Made by a program: the position numbers and the translations under genes. A stretch of 64,000 nucleotides of DNA from assembly GCA_031394355.1 (NCBI GenBank), contig JANNSU010000066.1, positions 1 through 64,000 of the forward strand. The letters run 5' to 3'. Shown here in pieces: positions 25,101-33,599 of the stretch. The notes beneath the pieces are model-generated. The model made no database searches, was not told the origin of the DNA, and was given only the letters and a program-made list of their open reading frames with translations. This DNA comes from JAEUMY01 sp031394355 (GTDB lineage: Bacteria; Pseudomonadota; Gammaproteobacteria; Burkholderiales; Usitatibacteraceae). The number at the start of each line of letters is the position of its first letter. Within the stretch, counting starts at the first letter, position 1.

Positions 25101-25757
25101 TCAGCGCAGACCCGCCATGTATTCAGCGAGGGCCTTCATCTGGTTCTCGGACAGACGCTGTGAGATCGGCTGCATCATGACGTTCTTGCGGGATCCGGCG
25201 GCATACTGCTTGAGTGCGTCTACCGTGTACTCTGACCACTGGCCGGCCACCCTTGGGTACTGTGAAGGAACGCCTGCCCCAGCCGGGCCATGACAACCCG
25301 CGCAAGCCGGGATATCGAGTTTCTTGATGCCCGCGCGCCAAATTTGCTTACCGTCCTCCGCGAGTTGCCTGTTCTTGGCGGTGGCGGGCTTGGTCAGTCG
25401 CTGCTTGGCGTAGTAAGCCCCGACGGCTTTCATTTCCCCCGCGGTAAGGCCAGCTGCCATGCCCTGCATGATGGGATTGACCCGGGCTCCGGATTTGTAT
25501 GCGGCGAGTTGGGCCGCGATATACTGCTCGCTCTGCTGGGCAAGATGGGGATTGGCTGTGATCGGGCTGTTGCCATCGATCCCGTGGCACGCGGCACACA
25601 CGGTAGCGGCTATTTGTTGTCCGTCACGATCCGGTGCCTGCGCAGCGACCTGCAGTGAAAAAGCAAGCAGAGCCGCGGCCACGACAGCATACTGGCGGAC
25701 GGATCTCTTGCCAGAGGCGGGGCGTTGGGACTCTTCAATCATTTCTGTCGGGTTCAT
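25101..25757 (-). CDS. Diheme cytochrome c (c4-type)
   Basis: Two haem-binding sites, VCAACHGIDGNSP and ACAGCHGPAGAGVP, each followed by a Met-containing region (NPIMQGMAAGLTAGEM; NVMMQPISQRLSENQM). This is the duplicated c4/c553 layout. I start at the ATG at 25757 (MNPTEMIEESQ). The longer frame from 25847 adds 30 residues that do not resemble a signal. A membrane-targeting helix (YAVVAAALLAFSLQVAAQA) directs it to the periplasm. Electron partner not evident from the neighbours. Confidence 0.9.
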   Translation of the reverse strand: MNPTEMIEESQRPASGKRSVRQYAVVAAALLAFSLQVAAQAPDRDGQQIAATVCAACHGIDGNSPITANPHLAQQSEQYIAAQLAAYKSGARVNPIMQGMAAGLTAGEMKAVGAYYAKQRLTKPATAKNRQLAEDGKQIWRAGIKKLDIPACAGCHGPAGAGVPSQYPRVAGQWSEYTVDALKQYAAGSRKNVMMQPISQRLSENQMKALAEYMAGLR

Positions 25758-25863
25758 GTGCCTGCCTTGCCTGCTCGTTTGCAAAACGCGAATTCTATCG
25801 CATGCGCGGCTTCTCATGCCAGCAACGTGCGTGCACCACCAATTCAACTGCCGGGGAGCCTGA

Positions 25864-26508
25864 ATGGGCCTGTTTGACCGAATTCAATACACCCTGTCCG
25901 TTCATGACCTTGACAAATTGCCACCCGAAGGATCTGTAGAGGTGGCATTTGTGGGTCGCTCGAATGCAGGTAAATCGAGTGCGATAAACACGCTCTCCAA
26001 TCGGAACCGGCTCGCCTTTGTGAGCAAGACCCCGGGCCGAACGCAACTCATCAATTTTTTTTCCATCGGGGATGATCGCTATCTGGTCGACCTGCCAGGG
26101 TATGGGTTCGCCGGTGTGCCGCTCGACATTAAACGCCATTGGGAAGAACTGCTTTCAACGTATGTCGGCCAACGGAAGTCCTTGGCCGGGTTAGTCCTCA
26201 TCATGGATGCGCGACATCCGTTGAAACCCCTGGACAAGCAAATGTTGGCCTGGTTCGCGGATACTGGAAAGCCGGTACATGCCTTGCTTACAAAGGCGGA
26301 CAAACTGTCGAGGAACGATGCCGCCCAGACGCTGGCGAAGGTCCGTAAGGAGCTGGCAGGATTGGGCTCACATGCCACAGCGCAGCTGTTCTCCAGCCTG
26401 TCGAAGCAAGGTGTGGAGGCGGCGGAGACGAGCATCGGGCGAATATTCGCGGCCGGGAAAGAAAAAGGCCCGGGGAAAGGGGATGCCCCGGGCCTGGAAC
26501 AGCCTTAA
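25864..26508 (+). CDS. engB: Ribosome biogenesis GTPase EngB (YihA/YsxC)
   Basis: Small GTPase: G1 FVGRSNAGKSSAIN, G2/switch KTPGRTQLINFF, G3 VDLPGYGFAG, G4 LLTKADKLSR, G5 SSLSKQG. About 214 aa. Essential for large-subunit assembly in other bacteria. The last ~20 residues after the conserved domain are unusual: an exact copy of the repeated palindrome (read RIFA) is followed by KEKGPGKGDAPGLEQP, encoded by a strong GC-rich inverted repeat. This tail looks like added sequence. Confidence 0.94.
   Translation: MGLFDRIQYTLSVHDLDKLPPEGSVEVAFVGRSNAGKSSAINTLSNRNRLAFVSKTPGRTQLINFFSIGDDRYLVDLPGYGFAGVPLDIKRHWEELLSTYVGQRKSLAGLVLIMDARHPLKPLDKQMLAWFADTGKPVHALLTKADKLSRNDAAQTLAKVRKELAGLGSHATAQLFSSLSKQGVEAAETSIGRIFAAGKEKGPGKGDAPGLEQP
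26439..26450. repeat. Iterated palindrome GCGAATATTCGC
   Basis: Exact copy near the 3' end of engB, read as RIFA in SIGRIFAAGKEK. It is the only copy between 10.7 and 39.5 kb. Confidence 0.85.
26466..26495. other. Strong inverted repeat inside the engB 3' end
   Basis: AGGCCCGGGG and CCCCGGGCCT are perfect 10-bp arms around a 10-nt loop. It lies in the last codons of engB with no T-run after it, so it is not a standard terminator. It may slow ribosomes or stabilise the mRNA end (inference). Confidence 0.5.
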
Positions 26509-26626
26509 CAGGATTAAGGCACCCGCTCAGGGAGGAGAAGCGGGGAAGGGCTTGCCCTTCACAATATAAGATGTGGCCTTCAAGACAAAGTTCAATATCA
26601 ACAGAAATTTCCTGGAGCGTTGCAGC

Positions 26627-27637
26627 ATGACCCCTCGGATTGGGATGTACCCTGCCAGAAGAATGCGGCGATTGCGCCGAACTGAAGCGTTGCGCCAGCT
26701 GTCTGCGGAATCCACGCTGTCATCTTCCGACTTCATTTACCCCGTATTCGTACTGGAGGGCGCAGCAAGGCGGGAGCCTGTTGCGTCCATGCCGGGAGTT
26801 GAGCGGCTATCAATTGACCTCCTGCTACCGGCTTTGGAGCGGGCGGTGGATCTTGGTGTGCCTGCCGTCGCACTCTTCCCGGTTATAGCAGCGGAGCGAA
26901 AGTCTCTGGATGCCTCCGAAGCCTGGAATGACCGGGGTCTTGCCTGCAGCGCGATCAGCCAGATCAAGGCCAGGATTCCATCGCTGGCCATTGTTGCAGA
27001 TGTTGCACTGGACCCCTATACCAGCCATGGCCAGGATGGTTTCATCGATGAAAATGGATACGTTCTCAATGATGAGACCCTTGCGGCGCTATGCAAGCAA
27101 GCATTGGCCCTCGCTGCTGCCGGGGCAGACATCGTGGCGCCAAGCGACATGATGGATGGGCGGGTCGGGGCCATACGACAGGCATTGGATGGAGCCGACA
27201 AGATTCACACGGCAATCATGGCCTATTCTGCCAAGTATGCGTCTGCATTTTATGGTCCGTTCCGTAACGCCGTAGGTTCGGCGGCAAACTTGGGCAAGTC
27301 CGACAAGAAACAGTACCAGATGGACCCTCGCAACAGCGAAGAAGCACTTCATGAAGTGGCGCTGGACCTTGCCGAAGGTGCCGATATGGTCATGGTAAAG
27401 CCAGGCATGCCCTACCTCGACGTGGTCCAGCGTGTGAAGGCCCGTTTTGGAGTGCCTACCTTCGCCTACCAGGTCAGTGGTGAGTACGCGATGCTCAAGG
27501 CAGCCGGGGCTGCGGGATGGATCGACGAGCGAGCCTGTGCGCTGGAGTCATTGCAGGGCTTCAAGCGCGCAGGCGCAGATGGTATTTTGACGTACTACGC
27601 GCTGGAAGCCGCGGCCTGGCTTCAGGACAGCCGCTGA
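26627..27637 (+). CDS. hemB: Delta-aminolevulinic acid dehydratase HemB
   Basis: 336 aa from the ATG at 26627 (GGAG about 10 nt upstream); the upstream codon at 26573 adds an unconserved leader. The Schiff-base lysines are in YSAKYASAFYGPFR and MVMVKPGMPYLDVV. The metal loop reads VADVALDPYTSHGQDG, with Asp/Ala where zinc enzymes carry cysteines, so this is the magnesium-type enzyme. It condenses two ALA to porphobilinogen. Convergent with the next gene, with only 3 bp between stops. Confidence 0.95.
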   Translation: MTPRIGMYPARRMRRLRRTEALRQLSAESTLSSSDFIYPVFVLEGAARREPVASMPGVERLSIDLLLPALERAVDLGVPAVALFPVIAAERKSLDASEAWNDRGLACSAISQIKARIPSLAIVADVALDPYTSHGQDGFIDENGYVLNDETLAALCKQALALAAAGADIVAPSDMMDGRVGAIRQALDGADKIHTAIMAYSAKYASAFYGPFRNAVGSAANLGKSDKKQYQMDPRNSEEALHEVALDLAEGADMVMVKPGMPYLDVVQRVKARFGVPTFAYQVSGEYAMLKAAGAAGWIDERACALESLQGFKRAGADGILTYYALEAAAWLQDSR

Positions 27638-27640
27638 GAG

Positions 27641-28219
27641 TCATTCTGCCTCAAGGAGAGCATTGAGTTCGGCCAGGCCCAACCTCGCGCTGGAAGGCTG
27701 TCTGCCATCACCCGTTTGTCGGGGCCTGCCCGGCCCCAGAATTGTCAATTCAACGACTGGATCGCGGTCTTCGCATCGGAAGACCGCCCCACCCTTTGGG
27801 CTTGCCTTGATGGCACGGTAGCCAACCCCCGCATTCAACAGCACCAGCTCCACGTCCTTTTCACTGTCAGCGCGCAAGACCAATTCAATGTCCGCATGGG
27901 CTGTGGCAGTGCCATCCGCGACAGACCCGGTCAGCACCGGTTCGAAGTGCCGCAGCAATTGCATTGCTTGTAGCGCTGCGGCTCGGAGGTGGGCAATATT
28001 GGCGTCATGGTCCGGCTCGAATAGCGCCTGCTGCGAGGTCAGTGCAGCTTTGATCTCACGTTCGTCGGGCAAGTTTCGGGTCAACAAGTTGACACCCAGT
28101 CGCCGCGCCGCCTTTGTGCGCGCCTCGTGCCAGTGCAGACCACTCTCCGTCATGATGCGGGCAGTGAGCAGTGCCAATTCCTGTCTGGTGCGATCGTTCA
28201 AGGTGCCGACTGTCGACAT
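27641..28219 (-). CDS. Nucleotidyltransferase-like protein of unknown function
   Basis: 192 aa. I do not recognise a named family. The centre has TGSVADGTATAHADIELVLR, which resembles the GS...DxE signature of minimal nucleotidyltransferases. The N-terminus is helical (LALLTARIMTESGLHWHEAR) and the C-terminus has VVELTILGPGRPRQ. The ATG at 28219 overlaps the mrcA stop as TGATG, so it is translationally coupled to mrcA. An in-frame TTG lies one codon earlier. Whether it acts on RNA, protein or nothing cannot be said. Confidence 0.65.
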   Translation of the reverse strand: MSTVGTLNDRTRQELALLTARIMTESGLHWHEARTKAARRLGVNLLTRNLPDEREIKAALTSQQALFEPDHDANIAHLRAAALQAMQLLRHFEPVLTGSVADGTATAHADIELVLRADSEKDVELVLLNAGVGYRAIKASPKGGAVFRCEDRDPVVELTILGPGRPRQTGDGRQPSSARLGLAELNALLEAE

Positions 28220-30588
28220 CAAAAGATTTGATTCTTCACTTCTTCGGTCGGTTTGGCCTTTTCTTTCGGTGCTGCTTGTGGATCCGACGAAGCAGGTGCC
28301 ATTTCAGCGTAGAAGAATTCCTTGATCGCATCCTTTGAACCGCCATCCCGACCTCCTGTAGCAGGGTCGATATTGACGGAGATGACTCCTTCCGGAACCT
28401 CCAACTCCACTTCCTTCACATCCTTCAACGCTTTCATCATGTAGCCCATCCAAATGGGCAGCGCAGCCTGTCCGCCGGTTTCATTGGCCCCGAGGTCGGT
28501 AGGATTGTCGAATCCGATCCAGGCGACGCCAACAAAGCTGTTATTGAAGCCGGCGAACCACGCATCGTTATGGTCATTGGTTGTTCCCGTCTTGCCAGCC
28601 AGATCCTGTCTTCCCAGGCTCATCGCTCTGGCGGCGGTCCCCGAACGGACAACATCGCGCATCAGTGACGTCATCAAAAAAGCGTTGCGAGCATCAAGGA
28701 CACGTTCGGCATCCTCGCCGGCTTTTTCGGGGGAGGCCGTAAAGAGCGTGCCCCCGCGATCATCGGTGATTCTTGTGATCAGGTAGGGCTTGATTTTATA
28801 GCCGCCATTTGCAAAGACAGCGTATCCCCCCGCCATCTGCATGGGCGTGACAGAGCCCGCGCCCAGCGCCATCGTGAGATAGGGCGGATGATTCTCTGCA
28901 GGAAAGCCGAACCGGGTCACGTATTCCTGCGCATAGTTTGGGCCAATCGCCTGAAGTACCCGGATGGAGACCATGTTTTTCGACTTGGCGAGGGCCGTTC
29001 GAAGACGCATCGGTCCTTCATACTTGCCGTCATAGTTCTTGGGCTCCCAAATCTGGCCGCCCGTTCTGCCCGGGTCAATCACGACGGGCGCGTCATTGAC
29101 CACGGTGGCCGCCGAGAACCCCTTTTCCAGCGCTGCGGAATAGATGAATGGCTTGAAGCTGGAGCCGGGTTGGCGCCATGCCTGTGTGACTCGGTTGAAT
29201 TTGTTGGTGCCAAAGTCCACTCCGCCGACCAATGCGCGAATTGATCCATCCTGCGGCGAGAGGGAAACAAATGCAGCCTCGACTCGCGGCAGCTGGGCAA
29301 CCATCCAAGCCCCCTTCTCGTCCTTCGCAAGTCGAATGATCGTACCTGGGGCGGGTTTGAGCTGGGACGATTTGTCCGACAGCAGACGCGCAACCTGCTT
29401 CAGCCCATCACCAGTGACCGTGAGGCTTTCGCCGCGCTTGTTTATGGCGACAATTTGTTTGGGAGAGGCTTCCACGACCACTGCCGGCATCAGATCCGCC
29501 ACGATTTCACGGTCGCCAATAGCTTCCTCGATAGCCTCATCGCGCTTGGCAGCGTCATCGGGCAGCGTCAATCGCCCTTCTGGGCCTCGATAGCCATGTC
29601 GACGGTCATAGTCCATGACCCCGCGCCGCAGACTTTCGACCGCAGCAATCTGCTCTGCGGATCGAAGCGTCGTATACACCTTCATACCGCTTACATAGAC
29701 CGTGTCACCATACAGATCGAAGACCTCCTTGCGAGCCATTTCTGCGACGTGATCAGCAGGCACAGGAAACTGCTGCTGGGCTGGATTCAGTCTCAGCGGT
29801 GTCGCGACTGCAAGCTTGAATTGGTCTTCCTTCAGGTAGCCCAGATCGCGCATCCGCCTCAAGACATACTGTTGTCGCTGGATTGCCCTTTTGGGATTCA
29901 CCACAGGATTGAATCGCGATGGCGCCTTGGGCAGACCAGCCAGCATGGCGGCTTCTGCGGGAAGCAGATCCTTCAGATCTTTGCCGTAGTACACCTGTGA
30001 TGCAGAAGAGAATCCATAGGCTCGCTGTCCGAGAAAGATGTGGTTCACGTAAATTTCGAGGATCTGGTCCTTAGTCAGACTCTGTTCAATCTTGAATGCC
30101 AGCAATGCCTGGGAAATTTTTCGGGTGAAGGTCTTTTCTTTGGTGAGAAAGAAGTTCTGCGCCACCTGCATGGTGATCGTGGATGCCCCCTCGGTCTTCG
30201 CCCTCGTCGACAAGTTCGAGAGTATGGCCCGGCCTACGCCCCAGTAGTCCACCCCGCTGTGGGAGTAGAAGCGCTCATCTTCTGCGGCAAGGATGGCCTG
30301 CTTCAACATCTCGGGAACGTCCTTTATCGCGACGACTGCCCGCTTCTCTTCTCCAAACTCGCCAATCAAGTCACCGTCAGCCGTATAGACACGGAGTGGA
30401 ATTTTCGGCCGGTAGTCCGTCAGCACCTCTACCGACGGAAGGCTGGGGTAAAGCAAGACAATAGTAAGCGCTACTATACCTACCGCGACAAGCGACAAGG
30501 AAACCAACAAAATCAAAGGGTAAGACCACCAACGAGCTGTCACCAGAGAAGCTTTCAAGGAGGGATGGGTGATTATAGCCGGGCCCAA
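28219..30588 (-). CDS. mrcA: Penicillin-binding protein 1A (bifunctional peptidoglycan synthase)
   Basis: 789 aa. Short cytoplasmic end, one membrane helix (LILLVSLSLVAVGIVALTIV), then the GT51 glycosyltransferase domain with catalytic Glu in AILAAEDERFYSHSG and the TITMQVAQNFFLTKEKTF motif. A linker/OB insert follows, then the transpeptidase with SSFK in WRQPGSSFKPFIYSAAL, the SxN motif in AKSKNMVSIRV and KTG in LAGKTGTTNDHND. Polymerises and cross-links peptidoglycan in the periplasm. Divergent from pilM across 149 bp, as is common in proteobacteria. Confidence 0.95.
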   Translation of the reverse strand: MGPAIITHPSLKASLVTARWWSYPLILLVSLSLVAVGIVALTIVLLYPSLPSVEVLTDYRPKIPLRVYTADGDLIGEFGEEKRAVVAIKDVPEMLKQAILAAEDERFYSHSGVDYWGVGRAILSNLSTRAKTEGASTITMQVAQNFFLTKEKTFTRKISQALLAFKIEQSLTKDQILEIYVNHIFLGQRAYGFSSASQVYYGKDLKDLLPAEAAMLAGLPKAPSRFNPVVNPKRAIQRQQYVLRRMRDLGYLKEDQFKLAVATPLRLNPAQQQFPVPADHVAEMARKEVFDLYGDTVYVSGMKVYTTLRSAEQIAAVESLRRGVMDYDRRHGYRGPEGRLTLPDDAAKRDEAIEEAIGDREIVADLMPAVVVEASPKQIVAINKRGESLTVTGDGLKQVARLLSDKSSQLKPAPGTIIRLAKDEKGAWMVAQLPRVEAAFVSLSPQDGSIRALVGGVDFGTNKFNRVTQAWRQPGSSFKPFIYSAALEKGFSAATVVNDAPVVIDPGRTGGQIWEPKNYDGKYEGPMRLRTALAKSKNMVSIRVLQAIGPNYAQEYVTRFGFPAENHPPYLTMALGAGSVTPMQMAGGYAVFANGGYKIKPYLITRITDDRGGTLFTASPEKAGEDAERVLDARNAFLMTSLMRDVVRSGTAARAMSLGRQDLAGKTGTTNDHNDAWFAGFNNSFVGVAWIGFDNPTDLGANETGGQAALPIWMGYMMKALKDVKEVELEVPEGVISVNIDPATGGRDGGSKDAIKEFFYAEMAPASSDPQAAPKEKAKPTEEVKNQIF

Positions 30589-30669
30589 AGCAGCCCAAGG
30601 AGCGCAAACATGTCAAAAAGCTGTGGAGTGATTTCTGCAGGGCAAATATATCCCGGAAAAACAAAAGGC

Positions 30670-30698
30670 TTTACACAGTGGGGGGTTGTTGCTAGCAT
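30670..30698 (+). promoter_or_regulatory. Possible sigma-70 promoter of pilMNOPQ
   Basis: TTTACA, 17-bp spacer, TAGCAT, about 40 bp before the pilM start. This is the best match in the gap between mrcA and pilM, judged by eye. Confidence 0.4.
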
Positions 30699-30737
30699 TT
30701 AATGTAATTTATGCGTTATGGGACGTAACCTAACATC

Positions 30738-31835
30738 ATGCTTAAAGAATCACTGGCTTCCCAGTTTGATTTTTTGCAGGCGAAAGCTCCTCCCGTAATT
30801 GGGGTGGATATCAGCTCGTCTTCTGTGAAGATGGTTGAGCTGGCTGACGCAGGCAAAGGCTTGTACCGGATTGAGCGGTACGTTATCGAGCCGTTGCCTA
30901 AAGATACTGTTTCCGACGGAAACATTGCCAATATTGAGGCAGCGTCCGAAGCCGTCAAGCGGGCCTGGAAAAACATGGGCACGCGGGTAAAGCATGTGGC
31001 CATGGCTCTCCCTTCGGCGGCCGTCATCACAAAAAAGGTCACCCTCGCGGCAAACCAGCGCGAAGAGGACATGGAGTTTCAGGTCCAGGCGGAGGCCAAC
31101 CAATACATTCCTTTCAGTCTGGACGAAGTAAACCTCGACTTTCACGTAGTTGGCCCCAATCCAACCAACGAGGAAGAGGTTGAAGTCCTTATTGCGGCGT
31201 CCAGAAAAGAGAAGATCGAAGACAGGGTCGCCGTTGCGCAGGCTGCCGGACTCAAGACCCAGATTATTGATGTGGAGTCCTTTGCCGCCCTGGCTGCCTT
31301 TGACATGATCAAGGGTGCCACCAGCGGAATTCAGGATGAAGACGTCACGGCCATCGTGGATATTGGTGCTCAGATCACTCGCGTTACGGTGATGCACCAG
31401 AATCAAGCTGTCTACACTCGCGAACAGCAAATCGGCGGGGCTCAGCTGTCCCAGGACATCGCTCGCCAGTTTGACATGCCGTCGGAAGAAGCCGAGATCG
31501 CGAAGAAGACCGGTGGGCTCCCTGAAAACTACGGCCCGGATGTACTCCAACCCTTCAATGAGAAGGTCGTGATGGAGATACAGCGGGCGTTGCAGTTCTT
31601 CTTCACCTCGACACAATTCAACAAGGTTGACCACATCCTGCTTTCTGGTGGTTCAGCAATGCTGGATGGCCTGGAGGAGATGGTCGCAAACAGGACTCAA
31701 GTTCACACGCTCGTTGCGAACCCCTTTTCCAACATGGCGCTCTCATCGAGGATAAAGCCGCGCCAGCTGACGCAAGATGCACCTTCCCTCATGGTCGCCT
31801 GTGGCTTGGCGATGCGGAGGTTTGATCCATCATGA
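30738..31835 (+). CDS. pilM: Type IV pilus assembly protein PilM
   Basis: 365 aa actin-like ATPase (FtsA fold). VIGVDISSSSVKMVEL is phosphate-binding loop 1, AIVDIGAQITRVTVMHQNQ the second, and ILLSGGSAMLDGLEEMV the adenosine motif. Binds the N-terminus of PilN at the cytoplasmic face of the inner membrane. First of five overlapping genes pilMNOPQ; the stop overlaps the pilN ATG by 4 nt. Confidence 0.95.
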   Translation: MLKESLASQFDFLQAKAPPVIGVDISSSSVKMVELADAGKGLYRIERYVIEPLPKDTVSDGNIANIEAASEAVKRAWKNMGTRVKHVAMALPSAAVITKKVTLAANQREEDMEFQVQAEANQYIPFSLDEVNLDFHVVGPNPTNEEEVEVLIAASRKEKIEDRVAVAQAAGLKTQIIDVESFAALAAFDMIKGATSGIQDEDVTAIVDIGAQITRVTVMHQNQAVYTREQQIGGAQLSQDIARQFDMPSEEAEIAKKTGGLPENYGPDVLQPFNEKVVMEIQRALQFFFTSTQFNKVDHILLSGGSAMLDGLEEMVANRTQVHTLVANPFSNMALSSRIKPRQLTQDAPSLMVACGLAMRRFDPS

Positions 31836-32431
31836 TTCGCATCAACCTACTCCCTCACCGCGAGGAAAAGCGAAAGCTGAAGCAGAAGCAGTTCGCTGTC
31901 CTGGTGGGCCTTACTGCAGTCCTCGCTTTGGCAATCTCCGGACTCATCTGGTTTGGCTTCGATCAAGCGGTTGTAATCCAAAATGCCCGGAACAAATATC
32001 TGAGTGACGAAATCGTCAAGCTCGACAAGCAGATTGATGAAATCAAGAAGATTCGCGAAGAGACGCAAGCCCTGTTGTCAAAGAAGCAAGTTGTGGAAGG
32101 GCTCCAGTCAAACCGATCAGAGCCCGTTCAGTTGCTGGATCAAATGCTCAGGCAACTGCCAGAAGGGCTGTATCTGAAGACGATCAAGCAAACCGGTACC
32201 AAAATCAACGTTACCGGCTACGCCCAGTCGAACGCCCGGGTCTCCGCATTCATGCGGAATATCCAGGCATCTCCTTACCTGGAAAATCCGAATCTGGTCG
32301 AGATCAAGGCTGTCGATGTGAATCGGCAGCGAGCCAACGAGTTCAGCCTCGACTTTTTCATCAAGCGCGCCCAGCCGGAGACCAAGCCTGGCAAAGGCAC
32401 CACACCTGCCGCAGGAGGTAAGAAGGCATGA
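31832..32431 (+). CDS. pilN: Type IV pilus assembly protein PilN
   Basis: 199 aa bitopic inner-membrane protein. The N-terminal IRINLLPHREEKRK motif binds PilM. A membrane helix (FAVLVGLTAVLALAISGLIW) precedes a coiled coil and a ferredoxin-like periplasmic domain. 4-nt overlaps with pilM and pilO. Confidence 0.95.
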   Translation: MIRINLLPHREEKRKLKQKQFAVLVGLTAVLALAISGLIWFGFDQAVVIQNARNKYLSDEIVKLDKQIDEIKKIREETQALLSKKQVVEGLQSNRSEPVQLLDQMLRQLPEGLYLKTIKQTGTKINVTGYAQSNARVSAFMRNIQASPYLENPNLVEIKAVDVNRQRANEFSLDFFIKRAQPETKPGKGTTPAAGGKKA

Positions 32432-33078
32432 AGCTTGATGACCTCAAGAATCTAGACCCAAAAAATCCCGGGCAATGGCCGTGGGTAGCAAAGTTGGCGT
32501 CATTTCTGTTGATCTTTGCAGGTATTCTGATTGGTGCCTACTTTCTCCTCTACCAAGGACAACTTGAGGCAAAGGAAAAGGCCGAGCGCCAGGAAGATAC
32601 CCTCAAGAACACGTTCGTCGAAAAGAAGAAGCTCGCCGTCAACCTTGACGCATACAAGGCACAGCGTGCGGAGATTGAGCAGTCTTTTGGTGCCCTGCTG
32701 AAGCAGCTCCCGACCAAGTCAGAGATGGACGCCCTGCTCATCGACATCAATCAGGCGGGCTTGGGTAGAGGGCTACAGTTCGAGCTCTTCAAGCCATCGC
32801 CAAACGAGAATTTCACGGAGTTCTATGCAGAGCTTCCTGTCAACCTCAAGGTAACTGGCAACTATCACGACCTCGGCGCGTTCGCGAGTGACGTGGCAAA
32901 GCTGCCCCGGATTGTTCTCCTCAATGACCTGAACGTGACAAATTTGCGTGAGGGTGCCTTGAGCATGGAAGCCATCGCAAAGACCTATCGGTATCTGGAT
33001 TCCGAAGAACTGGCCAAACAGAAGAAGGTTACCAAAGACAAGGCCAAGCCTGCCCCTGCGAAGGGAGCCGGCAAATGA
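32428..33078 (+). CDS. pilO: Type IV pilus assembly protein PilO
   Basis: 216 aa, same architecture as PilN. A short cytoplasmic start is followed by a helix (LASFLLIFAGILIGAYFLLY), a coiled coil (QLEAKEKAERQEDTLKNTFV) and a periplasmic domain with LPVNLKVTGNYHDLGAFASD. Forms heterodimers with PilN in the alignment subcomplex. The C-terminal 20 residues are Lys/Ala-rich. Confidence 0.95.
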   Translation: MKLDDLKNLDPKNPGQWPWVAKLASFLLIFAGILIGAYFLLYQGQLEAKEKAERQEDTLKNTFVEKKKLAVNLDAYKAQRAEIEQSFGALLKQLPTKSEMDALLIDINQAGLGRGLQFELFKPSPNENFTEFYAELPVNLKVTGNYHDLGAFASDVAKLPRIVLLNDLNVTNLREGALSMEAIAKTYRYLDSEELAKQKKVTKDKAKPAPAKGAGK

Positions 33079-33599
33079 AGCGGCTGACAACCTTGCTGCC
33101 ATTAGCAGCTTTGCTGGTCGCCTGTTCTGATGAGCCTTCAGACCTAAAGAGGTTTGTTACGGAGCAGGAAAAATCCCTGCCGAGACGTATTGATTCGCTT
33201 CCTGATGTGAAGCCATTCGAGCCGTTTGGATACGAGGGCTTTGATCTTCCCGACCCTTTCAAGCCGCGAAAACTCGCCATCAAGCAAAACGACGGTGGCG
33301 GGCTTCAGCCGGATATGAATCGGCGCAAAGAGCCATTGGAAGCGTTTCCACTGGAGCAACTCAAGATGGTTGGCACGCTGCAACAGGGCAGTGATATTTA
33401 CGCGCTGGTACGGGCCGACAAGACCTTGTACCGCGTCAAGAAGGGCAACTATATGGGCCAAAACTTCGGCCTGATCACAGAAATTACAGAGGCCGAAGTG
33501 AAGCTCAAAGAAATTGTGCAGGATGGGACGGGGGACTGGGCAGAACGCATCAGTTCATTGCCGTTGCTGGAAGAGGCCGACAAGGGAGGCAGAAAGTGA
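33075..33599 (+). CDS. pilP: Type IV pilus assembly lipoprotein PilP
   Basis: 174 aa. Lipoprotein signal ends at LLVAC (Cys17). DPFKPRKLAI and MVGTLQQGSDIYALVRADKT belong to the PilP beta-domain that contacts the secretin PilQ. Overlaps pilO and pilQ by 4 nt. Confidence 0.95.
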   Translation: MKRLTTLLPLAALLVACSDEPSDLKRFVTEQEKSLPRRIDSLPDVKPFEPFGYEGFDLPDPFKPRKLAIKQNDGGGLQPDMNRRKEPLEAFPLEQLKMVGTLQQGSDIYALVRADKTLYRVKKGNYMGQNFGLITEITEAEVKLKEIVQDGTGDWAERISSLPLLEEADKGGRK

